Shown: positions 9,042 to 20,464 of the stretch, piece by piece | Layout: each line of letters starts with the position of its first letter | Numbering within the stretch: the first letter of the stretch is position 1 | Source: Leifsonia williamsii | GTDB lineage: Bacteria; Actinomycetota; Actinomycetes; Actinomycetales; Microbacteriaceae | Assembly: GCF_030433685.1 (NCBI RefSeq) | Contig: NZ_JAROCF010000001.1 | Coordinates: 2,852,001 to 2,916,000, forward strand | Length of the DNA stretch: 64,000 nt | Reading direction: 5' to 3' | Program-made: the position numbers and the translations under genes | Notes under the pieces: model-generated | What the model saw: the letters and a program-made list of their open reading frames with translations, nothing else | Databases searched by the model: none | Told to the model about the DNA's origin: nothing

Positions 9042-9887
9042 GGCTGGCGCGCACCTCCTCGGCGCGGCGGTCGATCGCGTCGGCGAGACCCGACGGGCCG
9101 GCGTTCAGCAGCCCGCGGGACTCGCTCACGATCACGCCGGGGGCGTACGAGCCGAAGATGCGCGGCGCGTCGGCGACGAGAGCGCCCTGGTGGCCGAAGC
9201 CCGGGGCGAGCACGGGGAGGACGGGCGTGCGCGGTGCGGTCGCGACGTCGATGCCGTAGTCGGCGAGGTCGACGGTCGCGCCGAGCACGAGCCCGGCGGT
9301 CCCGAGCGCGTGCTCCGGCTGCGCCTGGTTGAAGGAGTGCACGTCTTCGATGATGGCACGTGCGACCGTCAGCCCGGCCCGCTCCCCCGACGCGACGACG
9401 GCCTGCTGGATCGCGGCGGCCTCCGGATTGGAGGTCGCGGCCAGCACGAACAGCCCCTTGCCGTGCTGCTCGCCGAGCCGCAGCGGCTCGGCGATCGAGC
9501 CGACGCCCTGGAACGCGGCGACGGTCATCGCGTCGGCCTCCAGCGGCGATCCGGGCGTCAGCCATGCCTCGGCGTACGCGGTGACGCTCGTGCCGATGTC
9601 GCCGCGCTTCGCGTCGGCGATCACCAGGAGCCCGGCCGCGCGGGCGGCGGCGAGCACCTCCTCCAGCGCGGCGTACCCGGCGGAGCCGAACCGCTCGAAG
9701 AAGGCCACCTGCGGCTTGACGATCCCGGCGCGGCCCGCCGCCGCCTCCACGACGGCCAGGCCGAAGGCGCGCACGCCGTCCGCCGAGTCGCTCAGCCCCC
9801 AGGCGTCGAGGAGGTGCGCGTGCGGGTCGATGCCGACGCACAGCCTCCCCCGGCCCGCGAAGACGGCGGCCAGCCGGTCACCGAAGC

Positions 9888-9891
<4 letters not shown>
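9034..9891 (-). CDS. pyrF: Orotidine 5'-phosphate decarboxylase
   Basis: Last step of UMP synthesis, decarboxylating OMP. The protein is 285 residues, the long mycobacterial/myxococcal subfamily. Motifs are [15 protein letters not shown] (start of the barrel), [13 protein letters not shown] and the catalytic [12 protein letters not shown] (Asp-Lys-x-x-Asp). [11 protein letters not shown] and IVSESRGLL follow near the phosphate site. The GTG at 9891 overlaps the carB stop as GTGA. The reading frame stays open upstream through carB, but that is a shadow, not a fusion. It closes the pyrimidine operon. Confidence 0.95.
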
Positions 9892-13177
<3,286 letters not shown>

Positions 13178-13178
<1 letters not shown>

Positions 13179-14356
13179 CAGTCGTTCTGCTCCTGGTCGG
13201 CGGCGGAGGCGGGGGCCGCATCCTGCGCATTGCGCTCCCTGACCATGTCGAGGAAGCGGTCGAAGAGGTAGTTGGCGTCGTGCGGGCCGGCGGCGGCCTC
13301 CGGGTGGTACTGCACGCTGAAGGCGTTGAGGTCGAGGCAGTTGAGCCCCTCCACCACCTGGTCGTTGAGGCTGAAGTGGCTCACCTCGACCTTGCCGAAG
13401 CCGGCCGGCGAGTCGAAGGTCGCGTCGATCGGCGCCTTCACCGCGAAGCCGTGGTTCTGCGAGGTGATCTCGACTCGGCCGGTGCGCTTGTCGAGCACCG
13501 GCTGGTTGATGCCACGGTGGCCGAACGGCAGCTTGTAGGTATCGAGGCCGAGGGCGCGGCCGAGCAGCTGGTTGCCGAAGCAGATGCCGAAGTACGGCAC
13601 CCCGGCGCGCAGCGTCTCCTGCAGCAGGGCGACGTGGCGGTCGGAGGCGGCCGGGTCGCCGGGGCCGTTCGAGAAGAACAGCGCGGAGACGCCGAGGTCG
13701 AGGATGTCCTGCGCAGTCACCTGCTGCGGGAGCACGTGCACATCGAGGCCGCGGGCCGCGAGGTTCTCGAGCGTCGACTTCTTGACGCCGAGGTCGAGCA
13801 CGGCGACCGAGCCGACCTTCTCCCCCACGGCGGGGACCGTGTACGGCTCGATGGTCGAGACCTCGGCCGAGAGGTTGCGGCCCGTCATCTTCGCGCCGTT
13901 CTGCACGAGGTCGAGCTGCTCGCTGTCGCTGAGGTCGAAGTCCTCCCCAGAGAACACGCCGGCGCGCATCGCCCCCGCGGAGCGGATGTGCCGCGTGACC
14001 GCGCGTGTGTCGATGCCGCTGATGCCGACCACGCCCTGCGCGACGAGGTCGTCGTCGAGCGAGCGCTGCGAGCGGAAGTTGGACACGACGCGGCTGGGCT
14101 CGCGGACGACGAAGCCCGCCACCCAGATCTGCCGCGACTCCATGTCCTCGTCGTTCGCACCCGTGTTGCCGATGTGCGGCGCCGTCATGAGCACGATCTG
14201 GCCCGCGTACGACGGGTCCGTCAGCGTCTCCTGGTAGCCGGTCATGCCGGTCGCGAACACGGCCTCTCCGAGCGTGCGCCCGATCGCGCCGTACGCCCGG
14301 CCCACGTACCGCGTGCCGTCCTCGAGGACGAGCACCGCCTTCTGTGCTGCGGTCAC
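13178..14356 (-). CDS. carA: Carbamoyl-phosphate synthase small chain (glutaminase)
   Basis: Hydrolyses glutamine to supply ammonia to CarB. The 392-residue protein has an N-terminal CPSase domain ([14 protein letters not shown] start; [18 protein letters not shown]) and a class I glutamine amidotransferase domain with the nucleophile in [16 protein letters not shown] and the His-Glu pair in [11 protein letters not shown]. The GTG start at 14356 lies one base after the stop of the PH-domain gene; there is no ATG alternative that keeps the conserved N-terminus. CarA and CarB are adjacent and translationally coupled. Confidence 0.96.
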
Positions 14357-14357
14357 G

Positions 14358-14885
14358 TCACACCTCGCTTTCCGTCGAGCCGCCTGCGGCCTGCGCCGGG
14401 CGGATGATGTCCTGGATGGCCGCGGACACGGGGCCCGGGCCGGCCGGGTCCACGACCCGGAAGTAGCTGTCGGCGGCCGCGCCGCCGCTGGTCGTCCAAC
14501 CGAGCCGGAGCAGGCCGTCCCGCTCCACCGCCCGGTCGATCGTGTAGGAGGCCGCGCCGACGTCGCTGAGGGCTCCGGCCGGCACGAACACCGGCTCCTC
14601 GCCCGCGACGCGGATGGTCACGCCGTCGGTCGCGACGCTGAGTGCGCCTTTGCCGCGGAACGACAGACCCGGCAGCGCCAGCCGCTCGAGCTGCTGGCCG
14701 GCCTTCGTCGTCGCGACGTAGAGCACGTCCGCCACGACACCCGGCACCGCGGCCCCCTCGGGCAGCGGGTAGCCGCCGCCCGCCGGCGCATCGCGGCGCA
14801 CCCGTCGCCGCCAGCCCCACACGGCCAGCAGGACCAGCACGAGCAGGACGACGACCGTCACCACGGTCGGGAGGAGGCTATCCAC
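14358..14885 (-). CDS. PH-like-domain membrane protein of the pyrimidine operon
   Basis: A 175-residue protein of unknown function. Residues 7-24 are a hydrophobic anchor ([17 protein letters not shown]) followed by the RRRVRR stop-transfer charges, leaving a cytoplasmic domain of about 150 residues with the alternating strands of a PH-like fold ([36 protein letters not shown]). A similar membrane protein gene occupies the pyrC-carA interval in mycobacteria, so the position is conserved. The GTG at 14885 overlaps the pyrC end by eight bases and its stop is one base from carA, so it should be co-translated with the pathway enzymes. Its role is unknown. Confidence 0.75.
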   Translation of the reverse strand: MDSLLPTVVTVVVLLVLVLLAVWGWRRRVRRDAPAGGGYPLPEGAAVPGVVADVLYVATTKAGQQLERLALPGLSFRGKGALSVATDGVTIRVAGEEPVFVPAGALSDVGAASYTIDRAVERDGLLRLGWTTSGGAAADSYFRVVDPAGPGPVSAAIQDIIRPAQAAGGSTESEV

Positions 14886-16200
14886 GGGCCACCTCCGCGA
14901 GCTGCTGCTGATCCACTACGCGGCCGTCGAGCACGGTCGGGCGGCCGCGGTGGAAGGTGGCGACGACGCGGCCCGGCAGTGTGCGGGTCAGGTACGGCGA
15001 GTTGACGCCCTTGCCGGCGAGGTCGCCGGTGGAGAACTCGCGCGACGCGGCCGGGTCGTAGAGGAACAACTCGGCGGGCGCCCCGGCCTCGAGCGGGTGG
15101 CCGTGGCCGGCGAGCCGCCCGATGCGCGCGGGCGTCGCCGAGAGCACGCGGGCGATGTCGGCCCAGCCGAGCCTCCCGTCGTCCACCACCGACGCCTGCA
15201 CGACCGACAGGGCCGACTCGAGGCCGACCATCCCGAACGCGGCGGCGTCCCACTCGCAGTCCTTCGCCTCCACCGGGTGCGGGGCGTGGTCGGTCGCGAC
15301 GATGTCGATGGTGCCGTCGGCGAGGCCGGCGCGCAGCGCCTCCACGTCCTCCGCGCGGCGCAGCGGCGGGTTGACCTTGTAGCGCGCGTCGTACCCGGCC
15401 ACCAGATCCTCGGTGAGCAGGAGGTGGTGCGGCGTGACCTCGGCCGTCACGTCAATGCCGCGGGCCTTCGCCCAGCGGATCACGTCGACCGAGCCGGCCG
15501 TCGAGACGTGGCAGACGTGGAGGCGCGAGCCGACGTGCTCGGCGAGGAGCACGTCCCGCGCGATGATCGACTCCTCGGCGACCGCCGGCCAGCCGGCGAG
15601 GCCCAGCTCGCCCGAGAGCGCGCCCTCGTTCATCTGGGCGCCCTCGGTGAGCCGCGGCTCCTGCGCGTGCTGGGCGATCACGCCGTCGAACGCCTTCACG
15701 TACTCCAGCGCGCGGCGCATCAGGAGCGGGTCGGAGACGCACTTGCCGTCGTCCGAGAACACCCGCACCTGGGCGCGGGAGTCGGCCATCGCGCCGAGCT
15801 CGGCGAGCCGCTCACCCGCGAGCCCGACCGTCACCGCGCCGATGGGCCGTACGGTCGCGTACCCGGCGGCCTCGCCCAGGCTGAGCACCTGCTCCACCAC
15901 GCCGGCGGTGTCGGCCACCGGCGAGGTGTTGGCCATCGCGAACACGGCGGTGAAGCCGCCGGCCGCTGCGGCGCGCGTGCCGGTGAGCACGGTCTCGCTC
16001 TGCTCGTAGCCCGGCTCGCGCAGGTGCGTGTGCAGGTCGACCAGGCCGGGCAGCGCCAGCAGGCCGTCCGCGTCGATCACGGTGGCGCCCGCGGCGGAGA
16101 GCCCTGAGCCCACTTCGGCGATCCGTCCGCCGTCGATCAGGAGGTCGGCGCGCCGGCCGTCGGCCAGCGTTGCGCCGCTGATCACATGCTTCTCGTTCAT
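14878..16200 (-). CDS. pyrC: Dihydroorotase
   Basis: Zinc amidohydrolase that cyclises N-carbamoyl-aspartate to dihydroorotate. The protein is 440 residues (type I size). Metal and substrate motifs are VDLHTHLREPGYEQSET, HVCHVSTAGSVD, the barrel His in EVTPHHLLLTEDL and ATDHAPHPVEAK. I chose ATG 16200 (MNEKHVISGATL) rather than the ATG 24 bases upstream, because the shorter start has AGGA at the right spacing and does not overlap pyrB. The next gene downstream overlaps it by eight bases. Confidence 0.95.
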   Translation of the reverse strand: MNEKHVISGATLADGRRADLLIDGGRIAEVGSGLSAAGATVIDADGLLALPGLVDLHTHLREPGYEQSETVLTGTRAAAAGGFTAVFAMANTSPVADTAGVVEQVLSLGEAAGYATVRPIGAVTVGLAGERLAELGAMADSRAQVRVFSDDGKCVSDPLLMRRALEYVKAFDGVIAQHAQEPRLTEGAQMNEGALSGELGLAGWPAVAEESIIARDVLLAEHVGSRLHVCHVSTAGSVDVIRWAKARGIDVTAEVTPHHLLLTEDLVAGYDARYKVNPPLRRAEDVEALRAGLADGTIDIVATDHAPHPVEAKDCEWDAAAFGMVGLESALSVVQASVVDDGRLGWADIARVLSATPARIGRLAGHGHPLEAGAPAELFLYDPAASREFSTGDLAGKGVNSPYLTRTLPGRVVATFHRGRPTVLDGRVVDQQQLAEVARG

Positions 16201-16204
16201 CGTC

Positions 16205-17155
16205 CTACGCCTCCCGATCGCCACCGGACAGCAGGAGGTACAACGCGGCCATCCGCACGGAGACGCCGTTCGCCACCTGCTCCCTGACCGTCGAGCGGGG
16301 CGAGTCGGCCGCCGCTGCTGAGATCTCCAGCCCCCTGTTCATGGGGCCCGGGTGCATCACAATGCTATCGGTGCCGAGCCGGCCGAGTCGTTCGTCGTCC
16401 AGTCCCCAACGCCGCGCGTATTCGCGTTCCGTCGGGAAGAAGGCCGCCTTCATGCGCTCGGACTGGATGCGGAGCATCATCACGACGTCCGGCCGGGCAT
16501 CGATCGCGGCGTCGAGGTCGTAGCCGATCGCGGCGGGCCAGCCCGAGACGTCGACCGGCAGGAGCGTGGGAGGCGCGACCAGCGTCACGTGCGCCCCCAG
16601 CGTGCGCAGCAGCCAGACGTTGGACCGCGCGACGCGCGAGTGCAGGATGTCGCCGACGATCGCGACCGAGACCCCGTCGAGGTCCTTGCCGCGGGATGCT
16701 GAGCCGTGGAGGCGGCGGCGCATCGTGAACGCGTCCAGCAGCGCCTGCGTGGGATGCTCGTGCATCCCGTCGCCCGCGTTGACGATGCCGGCGTCGATCC
16801 AGCCGCTGGTCGCCAGCGTGTGCGGGGCCCCGGAGGCGCTGTGCCGCACCACGACGCCGTCGGCGCCCATCGCGGCCAGGGTCTGCGCCGTGTCCTTGAG
16901 GCTCTCGCCCTTGGAGACGCTCGACCCCTTCGCCGAGAAGTTGATCACGTCGGCCGAGAGCCGCTTGGCCGCCGCCTCGAACGAGATGCGCGTGCGGGTC
17001 GAGTCCTCGAAGAACAGGTTCACGACGGTCCGGCCGCGCAGCGTCGGCAGCTTCTTGACCTCGCGCTCCTGCACGTCGGCCATGTCCTCGGCGACGTCGA
17101 GCAGGCGCAGGGCGTCCTCGCGGGAGAGGGTCTTGGTGGAGAGGAGGTGCCTCAT
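16205..17155 (-). CDS. pyrB: Aspartate carbamoyltransferase catalytic chain
   Basis: Joins carbamoyl phosphate and aspartate, the committed step of pyrimidine synthesis. It is 316 residues, with the carbamoyl-phosphate site [19 protein letters not shown] near residue 50, GASGAPHT- and [12 protein letters not shown] (His-Pro-x-x-Gln) and the aspartate-binding region near [12 protein letters not shown]. No pyrI regulatory chain is nearby, consistent with the unregulated Gram-positive enzyme. Its ATG overlaps the pyrR stop by four bases. Confidence 0.96.
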   Translation of the reverse strand: MRHLLSTKTLSREDALRLLDVAEDMADVQEREVKKLPTLRGRTVVNLFFEDSTRTRISFEAAAKRLSADVINFSAKGSSVSKGESLKDTAQTLAAMGADGVVVRHSASGAPHTLATSGWIDAGIVNAGDGMHEHPTQALLDAFTMRRRLHGSASRGKDLDGVSVAIVGDILHSRVARSNVWLLRTLGAHVTLVAPPTLLPVDVSGWPAAIGYDLDAAIDARPDVVMMLRIQSERMKAAFFPTEREYARRWGLDDERLGRLGTDSIVMHPGPMNRGLEISAAAADSPRSTVREQVANGVSVRMAALYLLLSGGDREA

Positions 17156-17733
17156 GCGCCGGCCTCCCCGTCGCCCTGGTCGCTCGGCCCCTCGATCGAC
17201 ACCGACTCCGTCTCGACGCCGTCGACGTCGGCGAGCCGCACGAAGATGCGCTCGGAGGCCGCGGACGGGAGGTTCTTGCCCACGAAGTCCGCCCTGATCG
17301 GCAGCTCGCGGTGTCCGCGGTCGACCAGAACGGCGAGCCGCACGGCCCGCGGCCGGCCCAGGTCGTTGAGCGCGTCGAGCGCGGCACGGATGGTGCGGCC
17401 CGAGTAGAGGACGTCGTCCACCAGCACGACGGTCTTGCCGTCGATGGAGCCGGGCAGCGCGGTGGGCTGCGGCGTGCGGGTGGGGTTCCGCGACAGATCG
17501 TCGCGGTACATGGTCACGTCCAGCGAGCCGACGATGGCGGCCGCATCGGCGACCTTCTGCGGCTCGATGCGCTGGATGCTCTCGGCGATCCGCCGGGCGA
17601 GCACGACGCCGCGCGTCGGGATGCCCAGGATCACCAGGTCGTCGGTTCCCCGGTTCGACTCCAGGATCTCGTGGGAGATCCGGGTCAACGCCCGGGCGAT
17701 GTCAGCCTGCTGCAGCACGGTGCGCGCTGTCAT
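17152..17733 (-). CDS. pyrR: Bifunctional pyrimidine operon regulator / uracil phosphoribosyltransferase
   Basis: RNA-binding regulator that senses UMP and also has weak uracil phosphoribosyltransferase activity. The 193-residue protein has the type I PRTase fold: residue stretch [14 protein letters not shown], the PRPP loop [21 protein letters not shown], and the basic surface region expected for RNA contact. It is first in the operon. A PyrR-type RNA motif (17748-17763) lies just before its strong GGAGG ribosome binding site, which points to autoregulation of the whole pyr operon at translation or early elongation. Confidence 0.95.
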   Translation of the reverse strand: MTARTVLQQADIARALTRISHEILESNRGTDDLVILGIPTRGVVLARRIAESIQRIEPQKVADAAAIVGSLDVTMYRDDLSRNPTRTPQPTALPGSIDGKTVVLVDDVLYSGRTIRAALDALNDLGRPRAVRLAVLVDRGHRELPIRADFVGKNLPSAASERIFVRLADVDGVETESVSIEGPSDQGDGEAGA

Positions 17734-17747
17734 GCCGACCTCCTTCC

Positions 17748-17763
17748 CCGCCTCACAGGACGG
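17748..17763 (-). promoter_or_regulatory. PyrR-binding RNA hairpin in the pyr operon leader
   Basis: The minus strand reads CCGTCCTGTGAGGCGG, matching the known PyrR recognition loop ARUCCNGNGAGGYU at every core position (GUCC-UGUGA-GGC) with C-G replacing the outer A-U pair. The hairpin folds as a short stem with a bulged U. It ends about four bases before the GGAGG of pyrR (17739-17743), so bound PyrR would occlude ribosome entry. I see no separate terminator/antiterminator pair between it and the start codon. Confidence 0.75.
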
Positions 17764-17795
17764 CTGTTAAAGGATGTCTGTCGACGGACGAGCCT

Positions 17796-17840
17796 ATCAG
17801 TGCTCCGACGACGATCAGCGCTCCGACGATCAGTGCGACG
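17796..17840. repeat. Short tandem repeats over the lipoprotein stop codon, upstream of pyrR
   Basis: Two 15-base units, ATCAGTGCTCCGACG (17796-17810) and ATCAGCGCTCCGACG (17814-17828), are followed by a partial third, ATCAGTGCGACG (17829-17840). The third contains the stop codon of the DsbA-like lipoprotein gene. Each unit repeats an in-frame TGA on the minus strand (17830-17832, 17815-17817, 17797-17799), giving three in-frame stops. The block also occupies the likely pyrR promoter region. Confidence 0.65.
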
Positions 17841-18540
17841 AGAGGAAGTCCTCGAACTTCTTGGCGTCGCTGATGCTGCCGGTGTACTGCTTGCCGTTCA
17901 CCAGTACCGTCGGGGTGCCCTCGATGCGGTCGAGCACCTTCGTCCCGTCGACCTCGATCGGGCCCTCCTGCGACTGCGCGGTGTTCGCCTGCGCCCAGGC
18001 CTGGTACGGCCCGCTGCGGTCGAGGCAGCCGCTGATGTCGGCGATGCCGAGGTCGGAGGCGCGCTTCGCGAGCTGCTCGTCGGTGAGGCCGTTGGACCCC
18101 TCCTCCGGCTGGTCGGTGAAGAGGGCCTGGTAGTAGTCGAGCACGCGCGTGGAGTCGTGCACGCCGACGCAGACCAGGGCCGCAGCCGCGCGGGTGGAGT
18201 ACCCGGTGCCGTTGGAGGCGCGGTCCAGGAACGTCAGCGGGTGCAGCCGCAGCGTGACCTCGCCGTCGTTCACGGCGTTCGCGAGCGTGTCGCCGTTGGC
18301 CTTCTCGAACGCGCCGCACACCGGGCACATCGCGTCGAACCAGATGTCGACCGTCTTCTCCCCGCTGCCGGCGGCGAGGAAGCGACCGTCGAAGTCGACG
18401 GCGCCGTCCGTGCCCGTCGGCGGCTTGGCGGTCGCGACCGGGACCGACGAGTTGCCGCCGAGCAGCGCGCAGCCGGCGGTGCCGGTCAGCAGCGCCGCAG
18501 CGACGGCGACGGCCGCGAGGGCGCGGCGGGCGGCCCTCAC
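17830..18540 (-). CDS. DsbA-family thioredoxin-like lipoprotein
   Basis: A 236-residue extracytoplasmic thiol-disulfide protein, most like the Thioredoxin_4/DsbA group. Residues 1-24 are a lipoprotein signal peptide ending in the lipobox-like LTGTAGC. The active site is FDAMCPVCGAFEKA (CPVC), followed by an all-helical insertion and the cis-Pro segment GTPTVLVNGKQY. It probably forms or shuffles disulfides in secreted proteins; no partner gene is adjacent. The GTG at 18540 overlaps the nusB stop as GTGA, so it is translationally coupled to nusB. Its 3' end carries tandem repeats of its stop codon. Confidence 0.82.
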   Translation of the reverse strand: MRAARRALAAVAVAAALLTGTAGCALLGGNSSVPVATAKPPTGTDGAVDFDGRFLAAGSGEKTVDIWFDAMCPVCGAFEKANGDTLANAVNDGEVTLRLHPLTFLDRASNGTGYSTRAAAALVCVGVHDSTRVLDYYQALFTDQPEEGSNGLTDEQLAKRASDLGIADISGCLDRSGPYQAWAQANTAQSQEGPIEVDGTKVLDRIEGTPTVLVNGKQYTGSISDAKKFEDFLSSH

Positions 18541-18965
18541 TGCGCCTTCTTCTTCGGCTGGGACTGCGCGATCTTCGCCAGGAGCCCGTTTACGAAGCCG
18601 GCGGAGTCGTCGGTCGACAGCACGGTCGCCGCCTCCACCGCCTCCGAGATGGCGACGCCGTCCGGCACCTCGTCGTTGAACAGCAGCTCCCACACGCCGA
18701 TGCGGAGGATGGCGCGGTCGACGGCGGGCATGCGGGCGAGCGTCCAGCCCTGCGCGTACGTCTCGATCTGCTCGTCGATCTCGTCCTGGTGGTCGACGAT
18801 CCCGTCGAGGATCTCGCGGGCGTACAGCCACGACGCCTCACGTGCGGGCTCGTTGACCGCCCGCTCGGCGGCGACCGCCAGGGCCTGCGGCAGCGGCTGC
18901 TGACGCAGGTCGGCGCTGTAGAGCACGTCGAGCGCGCGCTTGCGCGCCTTGGTCCTGGCGCTCAC
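18537..18965 (-). CDS. nusB: Transcription antitermination factor NusB
   Basis: Binds boxA RNA with S10 (NusE) to support antitermination of rRNA transcription. The 142-residue all-helical protein has the N-terminal arginine-rich ARTKARKRALDVLYSADLR and the C-terminal GFVNGLLAKIAQ signature. The GTG start at 18965 overlaps the efp stop by one base (TAGTG). The efp-nusB pair is universal in this lineage. Confidence 0.95.
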   Translation of the reverse strand: MSARTKARKRALDVLYSADLRQQPLPQALAVAAERAVNEPAREASWLYAREILDGIVDHQDEIDEQIETYAQGWTLARMPAVDRAILRIGVWELLFNDEVPDGVAISEAVEAATVLSTDDSAGFVNGLLAKIAQSQPKKKAQ

Positions 18966-19528
18966 TAGTCGTTGACGCGGCCGAGGTAGTCGCCGGTGCG
19001 GGTGTCGACCTTGACCTTGGTGCCGGTGTTGAGGAACAGCGGGACCTGGATCTGGTAGCCCGTCTCCACGGTCGCCGGCTTGGTGCCGCCGGTGGAGCGG
19101 TCGCCCTGCAGGCCCGGCTCGGTGTAGGTGATCTCCAGAACGACGGAGGCCGGGAGCTCGACGTAGAGCGGCGAGCCCTCGTGCAGCGCGACCGTAACGT
19201 TCTGGTTCTCGAGCATGAAGTTGGCGGCGTCGCCGACGACCGGGCCCGGGATGGTGATCTGGTCGTAGTCGCTGGTGTCCATGAAGACGAAGTCGGCGCC
19301 GTCCTGGTACAGGTACTGGTAGTCGCGACGGTCGACGTTGGTGATCTCGATCTTGGCGCCGGCGTTGTACGTGCGGTCCACGGTCTTGCCGGTGGTGACG
19401 TTCTTCAGCTTGGTGCGGACGAAAGCTCCGCCCTTGCCCGGCTTGACGTGCTGGAACTCGATCACGCTCCAGAGCTGTCCGTCGATGTTGAGGACGATGC
19501 CGTTCTTGATGTCAGCGGTCGATGCCAT
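18965..19528 (-). CDS. efp: Elongation factor P
   Basis: Binds between the ribosomal P and E sites and relieves stalling at proline runs. At 187 residues it has the three beta-barrel domains of the family. The tip loop is [10 protein letters not shown], with Lys32 where E. coli EF-P carries its modified lysine; the C-terminal domain includes the [16 protein letters not shown] signature and ends GDYLGRVND. No EpmA/EpmB-type modification genes are in the window. A candidate -10 lies 103 bases upstream, just after aroQ. Confidence 0.97.
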   Translation of the reverse strand: MASTADIKNGIVLNIDGQLWSVIEFQHVKPGKGGAFVRTKLKNVTTGKTVDRTYNAGAKIEITNVDRRDYQYLYQDGADFVFMDTSDYDQITIPGPVVGDAANFMLENQNVTVALHEGSPLYVELPASVVLEITYTEPGLQGDRSTGGTKPATVETGYQIQVPLFLNTGTKVKVDTRTGDYLGRVND

Positions 19529-19630
19529 GCGCAGGTTCCATTCACGTATGCGGTATGCGGGAAGATCCGGGTGGATGCGGCGCCCTCAGCACCGTCCACG
19601 GCGGGCCACGGCGAGCGGCGGCCCCCAGAG

Positions 19631-19636
19631 ATTCTA
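19631..19636 (-). promoter_or_regulatory. Candidate -10 element for efp-nusB
   Basis: TAGAAT on the minus strand, immediately downstream of the aroQ stop, in the 112-base gap before efp. It would give a leader of about 95 bases. No matching -35 is seen. Confidence 0.3.
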
Positions 19637-19640
19637 GACG

Positions 19641-20078
19641 TCAGCGGGCGTTTCGGCGAATGTACGCGAGCGCCAGCCGGTACGACTCGAAGCCGAGTCC
19701 GGCGATGACGCCGGTCGCCACGGGGGTGATCACGCTGGTGTGACGGAACTCCTCGCGGGCGTGCGGATTCGACAGGTGCACCTCGAGGACGGTGCCCCCG
19801 GCCTTCGTCACGAGCGAGACGGCGTCGTGCAGCGCATACGAGTAGTGCGTCCAGGCTCCCGCGTTCAGGATGACCGGTGCGCCGCTGTCGGCCGCCTCGT
19901 GCAGCCAGCCGATCAGCTCGCCCTCGGTGTCGGTCTGGCGGAGGTCGATCGTCCAGTCGGGCGCATCCTCCTGCAGCACCGAGCGGAGGTCGTCGAGCGT
20001 CCCCGAGCCGTAGACGTCGGGCTCGCGGGTGCCGAGCCGGCCGAGGTTGGGTCCGTTGAAGACCAGGACGGTGCTCAC
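19641..20078 (-). CDS. aroQ: 3-dehydroquinate dehydratase, type II
   Basis: Converts 3-dehydroquinate to 3-dehydroshikimate. At 145 residues it has type II length. FNGPNLGRLGTREPDVYG holds the catalytic loop Arg and Tyr, ILNAGAWTHYSYAL the substrate loop, and EVHLSNPHAREEFR plus the His-containing SVITPVATGVI the active site. The start is GTG 20078, overlapping the preceding gene's stop as GTGA; the frame extends upstream but only into non-homologous sequence. Confidence 0.95.
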   Translation of the reverse strand: MSTVLVFNGPNLGRLGTREPDVYGSGTLDDLRSVLQEDAPDWTIDLRQTDTEGELIGWLHEAADSGAPVILNAGAWTHYSYALHDAVSLVTKAGGTVLEVHLSNPHAREEFRHTSVITPVATGVIAGLGFESYRLALAYIRRNAR

Positions 20079-20464
20079 TCCTCGCCCTCCTTCAGCGGAC
20101 GCACCCGGATGGCCGACCACACGTCGTCCACGGCGAGGTTGCTCACCGCGCGCCAGCCGAACGCGCGTGCCTCCGCGGCGACACCGTCACGATTGATGTC
20201 GGCCTTGTTGCCCTTCGGGTACAGGTACCAGACGGCCTTGGCCCCCGCGAGTGCGGGGAGCTGCTCGCCGTAGCGCTGCACCAGCTCGGCCCGGGAGCGC
20301 GCGAACGTGACGACCACGGCAGCGGCGTCGACCGCCTCCGTCTCCGTCGCGCCCGTGGGCAGGGGCCCGACGACGGCGCGCTCCTCCGCCGACGCGGCGC
20401 CGATCACCGCGACCGCGTCGCCCGGCTTCGCCTGGAAGCGCTCGAGCGGTGTCTTCGTCGTCAT
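20075..20464 (-). CDS. Conserved hypothetical protein between aroB and aroQ (DUF3052-like?)
   Basis: A 129-residue cytoplasmic protein of unknown function. It begins MTTKTPLERFQAKPGDAVAV and has a hydrophobic-strand/helix pattern (AVDAAAVVVTFARSRAEL; GAKAVWYLYPKGNKADINRD; FGWRAVSNLAVDDVWSAIRV). The layout KPG...(V/I)W.L.PK...W(S/T)..R resembles DUF3052 proteins of actinobacteria, but this is recognition by eye, not a search. It overlaps aroB upstream (ATGA) and aroQ downstream (GTGA), so it is a fixed part of the shikimate operon. No catalytic residues can be identified. Confidence 0.7.
   Translation of the reverse strand: MTTKTPLERFQAKPGDAVAVIGAASAEERAVVGPLPTGATETEAVDAAAVVVTFARSRAELVQRYGEQLPALAGAKAVWYLYPKGNKADINRDGVAAEARAFGWRAVSNLAVDDVWSAIRVRPLKEGEE

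Noticed and set aside
17753..17832. A hydrophobic peptide in a different frame (LIVGALIVVGALIG) after the lipoprotein gene
   Set aside because: No start codon or ribosome site close by. It is a by-product of the tandem repeats.
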